Positions 5,802 to 7,625 of a stretch of DNA of 7,625 nt are shown piece after piece. The notes beneath the pieces were generated by a model. The model searched no databases, was not told where the DNA came from, and worked only from the letters and a program-made list of their open reading frames with translations. Position numbers and translations under genes: made by a program. Where the stretch lies: assembly GCA_937911795.1 (NCBI GenBank), contig CALDPJ010000075.1, positions 1-7,625 on the forward strand, given 5' to 3'. The stretch's first letter is position 1. Each line of letters starts with the position of its first letter. The stretch comes from an uncultured Flavobacteriales bacterium (GTDB lineage: Bacteria; Bacteroidota; Bacteroidia; Flavobacteriales_D; SKUL01).

Positions 5802-6787
5802 TGCCGTGCGAGTTCGCTTTTTAAATGGGTAATAACATTTACTTCCACCGGATCGACTCCGCGCTTTTCGGACAGGTACAACGACAGCCAGTCGCCCACG
5901 GCAATCAGATAGTACATTCGCTCCAGTTGGTTGTCACCAACAGCTTCGACTTCTTCTACCACATCGGTTTGTTTGGCGATGAGATCGCGGCTCAGGTCCA
6001 GTCGCACCGCACTGCGCGGATGATCGTCGCTGCTGCGTAAAATTACCACTCCCATTCGGTTGTCTCCTCCGGCCCAGCCCACGAGTTCGTTGTGGTTCAT
6101 CTCCGGAAATACATGGTGCCAGCACAACATTTTTGCATTTTCATTGATCTGCTGCCGCCAGCGAACCGCCACTGCAGACAAGCCTTCGGCGCTGTACAAC
6201 ACCGGGATCCGGCCCGAAAGTTTCTCCGCCAGATCGCGTGCAATGCTTTTAATTTCTTCCTGCTTTTCTTTCAGGTGATCGGCTATTTTCAAAAACTCAT
6301 TGGCATTCCACTGCGCAACGCCGCACACGCCCAACAGCGCAAACAGAGCCACCGAACTGTGTCCGAAAGCTGCGCGCGGAGGAAATCCTCCGGGGAGTTC
6401 AACCAACGGGAGGTTCTCGTCCTGAGCCATTTTTAATAATTTTCCGGCGGAAGTGATCACAGCCAGTTGCGCGCCTTGTTTTTTAGCCTGTTCTGCCGCG
6501 GCAATCGTTTCCTCGGTGTTTCCGGAATATGAACAAGCAATTACGAGTGTTTTTTCATTCACCCAGGCGGGCACTTCATAATTTTTATTCACCACAATCG
6601 GGACTTTTGCAGAAGGTGCCAGCGTTTCTGCAATCAAAGATCCTCCGATGCCCGAACCACCCAATCCGGTGATTAAGATATGATCAAAAGGGCGCAGGTC
6701 CGGTTTTCCCAGATTGCGGTGCTGCGCGATGCTTTCCTCCATGTCTTCGGGAAAGTGAGCAATAAGTTTTTCCATTTGTTCGAACAT
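5798..6787 (-). CDS. Bifunctional phosphoglucose/phosphomannose isomerase, SIS-domain type
   Basis: This 329-residue cytosolic enzyme should interconvert glucose 6-phosphate or mannose 6-phosphate with fructose 6-phosphate. It has the two-SIS-domain build of the archaeal/bacterial PGI/PMI family. Sugar-phosphate binding motifs are GLGGSGIGGS (41-50) and SYSGNTEE (86-93). Residues matching the Pyrobaculum enzyme's active site can be placed: R138 in FPPRAAFG, E216 in NENAK, H232 in NHNE (16 residues after the Glu, as in the archaeal enzyme) and K323 in THLKSE. The set is complete, so activity is expected. I start at the ATG at 6787. An extension to a TTG at 6832 adds 15 residues rich in Arg and Lys and unlike the family, and would run through the predicted promoter at 6815-6822. 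The gene heads the lipB group and overlaps lipB by four bases. Sugar preference, and whether the genome also has a classical pgi, cannot be told here. Confidence 0.9.
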   Translation of the reverse strand: MFEQMEKLIAHFPEDMEESIAQHRNLGKPDLRPFDHILITGLGGSGIGGSLIAETLAPSAKVPIVVNKNYEVPAWVNEKTLVIACSYSGNTEETIAAAEQAKKQGAQLAVITSAGKLLKMAQDENLPLVELPGGFPPRAAFGHSSVALFALLGVCGVAQWNANEFLKIADHLKEKQEEIKSIARDLAEKLSGRIPVLYSAEGLSAVAVRWRQQINENAKMLCWHHVFPEMNHNELVGWAGGDNRMGVVILRSSDDHPRSAVRLDLSRDLIAKQTDVVEEVEAVGDNQLERMYYLIAVGDWLSLYLSEKRGVDPVEVNVITHLKSELARH

Positions 6788-6814
6788 AGCGTTTTTTTTG
6801 GGTCGTCTAAGATA

Positions 6815-6822
6815 CAAAATTA
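6815..6822 (-). promoter_or_regulatory. Perfect -7 element (TAATTTTG) for the isomerase-lipB operon
   Basis: On the minus strand this reads TAATTTTG, a full match to TAnnTTTG. Transcription would start near 6810 and give a leader of about 22 bases before the ATG at 6787. No good TTTG lies 19-21 bases upstream, though TTTA occurs at spacing 22. A second near match, TATCTTAG, lies seven bases further downstream. The leader contains an A-rich run (eight A) just before the start, with no Shine-Dalgarno sequence. Confidence 0.55.
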
Positions 6823-6858
6823 AGCAGCGCAACCTGAAGCCTTATAAACGGCAACTCC

Positions 6859-6866
6859 TATCTTTG
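6859..6866 (+). promoter_or_regulatory. Perfect -7 element (TATCTTTG) for lysS
   Basis: TATCTTTG matches TAnnTTTG at every fixed position. No TTTG or TTG is visible 19-21 bases upstream. The element ends only seven bases before the first ATG of lysS (6874), so the start of transcription should fall around 6870-6872. That makes the mRNA nearly leaderless if the first ATG is used, or gives a leader of about 15 bases if the ATG at 6886 is used. Confidence 0.6.
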
Positions 6867-6873
6867 CGGCAAA

Positions 6874-7625
6874 ATGAACAGCTCTATGGCTCGTCAACTT
6901 TCAGAACAGGAAATTATCCGCCGCGAGGCACTTGCTACTCTTAAAAGCAGAGGAGTAGATGCTTACCCGGCACATGAGGTAGAAGTTAATGCATATTCTA
7001 CCGAACTCCGGGAGCATTACGAAGAAGGGAAGAAGGTGAAAATGGCCGGACGGCTGATGAGCCGAAGGATTATGGGCAAGGCTTCGTTTGCCCAGCTGCG
7101 CGATGGTCGTGGAGATATTCAGATCTACATCACCCGCGATGATCTTTGCCCCGGAGAAGATAAATCCGAATACAACGAAGTATTCAAAAAGCTACTTGAT
7201 TACGGAGATTTTATTGCAATTGAGGGTTACTTATTTAAAACTCAGGTGGGAGAGATTACTGTTCATGTAGAGCAGCTGAAACTGATCAGCAAAGCATTGA
7301 AGCCGCTGCCAGTGGTGAAAAGCGATGCCGAAGGAAATACGTTCGATGCGTTCAACGATCCTGAAATGCGCTACCGGCAACGGTATGTCGATTTGATCGT
7401 AAATCCCAAAGTGCGCAACATCTTTAAAACCCGATCGAAAGTGTTTTCGGTGATGCGCAATTTCTTTGATGAAGCCGGATATGTTGAGGTGGAAACGCCG
7501 GTGTTGCAACCCATTCCGGGAGGTGCAAATGCCCGTCCGTTCATCACCCATCACAATGCACTGGATATGCCGCTGTATTTGCGAATTGCCAACGAGCTGT
7601 ACCTGAAGAGATTGATAGTCGGCGG
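6874..7625 (+). CDS. lysS: Lysyl-tRNA synthetase, class II, N-terminal part
   Basis: This cytosolic enzyme charges tRNA(Lys) with lysine. The first 250 residues are present without frameshift and the gene continues past the right edge. After a basic helix (SEQEIIRREALATLKSRG, 10-27) comes the anticodon-binding OB fold (about 54-140) with AGRLMSRRIMGKASF (58-72). Then NDPEMRYRQRYVDLI (161-175) leads into the class II catalytic domain, with motif 1 around FFDEAGYVEVETPVLQ (197-212), PGGANARPFITHHNAL (215-230) and YLRIANELYLKRL (235-247). All of this closely matches bacterial LysS of about 500 residues, so roughly half is missing, including motifs 2 and 3. There are two possible starts: ATG at 6874 (MNSSMARQLS) and ATG at 6886 (MARQLS). 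The promoter position slightly favours the second. It diverges from the isomerase gene with 86 bases between them. Confidence 0.97.
   Translation, partial: MNSSMARQLSEQEIIRREALATLKSRGVDAYPAHEVEVNAYSTELREHYEEGKKVKMAGRLMSRRIMGKASFAQLRDGRGDIQIYITRDDLCPGEDKSEYNEVFKKLLDYGDFIAIEGYLFKTQVGEITVHVEQLKLISKALKPLPVVKSDAEGNTFDAFNDPEMRYRQRYVDLIVNPKVRNIFKTRSKVFSVMRNFFDEAGYVEVETPVLQPIPGGANARPFITHHNALDMPLYLRIANELYLKRLIVG

Noticed and set aside
5451..5912. Open frame of 153 codons on the plus strand across lipB and the isomerase end
   Set aside because: It is antisense to two genes with conserved catalytic residues and shows no recognisable motif.
6788..6832. N-terminal extension of the isomerase to a TTG at 6832
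   Set aside because: The extra 15 residues are Arg/Lys-rich and unlike the family, and the extension would pass through the perfect -7 element at 6815-6822. ATG at 6787 is a better start.
7231..7554. Open frame of 107 codons on the minus strand inside lysS
   Set aside because: It is fully antisense to a textbook LysS sequence with unbroken motifs.
1..7625. Mobile element, CRISPR, toxin-antitoxin, defence island or new multi-gene system
   Set aside because: I found no transposase, integrase, direct repeat array, tRNA-linked insertion or abrupt change in coding style. All genes but three fit well-known families, and those three show no combined signature of a system.

Overview
The window reads as ordinary chromosomal DNA of a member of the Bacteroidota. 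The evidence is three-fold. The intergenic regions carry Bacteroidota-type promoter elements (TAnnTTTG at -7, in two places with TTTG 19 bases upstream). Clear Shine-Dalgarno sequences are missing in front of the start codons I inspected. Several proteins look like the Bacteroidota versions of their families: the fused two-domain peptide-type ABC ATPase, LipB, the PolB-type 3'-5' exonuclease and the SIS-domain phosphoglucose/phosphomannose isomerase. I cannot fix the class or genus.

Layout. Eight genes lie on the minus strand (right to left) and one on the plus strand at the right edge. The right end holds a divergent pair separated by 86 bases: lysS (lysyl-tRNA synthetase, cut by the window edge) reads right, and the PGI/PMI gene reads left. 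Each has a perfect TAnnTTTG element in the correct orientation. Leftward from the isomerase come lipB (octanoyltransferase, TTG start overlapping the isomerase stop), a membrane-anchored serine hydrolase of the class C beta-lactamase family (GTG start, 9-base gap), and a 134-residue protein of unknown function whose start overlaps the hydrolase stop. These four genes look like one tightly coupled transcription unit.

After a 37-base gap comes a PolB-type 3'-5' exonuclease. After a further 46-base gap with a good promoter candidate comes a small lipoprotein whose stop codon shares a base with the start of a 589-residue ABC transporter ATPase with two nucleotide-binding domains (peptide/nickel class). 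After 75 bases with an inverted repeat comes the beginning of a secreted protein that runs off the left edge.

Function. The window mixes housekeeping genes (tRNA charging, lipoate attachment, sugar phosphate isomerisation, nucleic acid trimming) with envelope functions (peptide uptake ATPase, lipoprotein, membrane-anchored hydrolase, secreted protein). No stretch over 300 bases lacks a gene. I see no mobile element, CRISPR array, tRNA, rRNA or defence system, and nothing that supports a new multi-gene system. The points worth a second look are start-codon choice, very short leaders, small inverted repeats at the minus-strand gene boundaries, two uncharacterised proteins tied to better-known genes by overlapping start and stop codons, and an ABC ATPase without its permeases.
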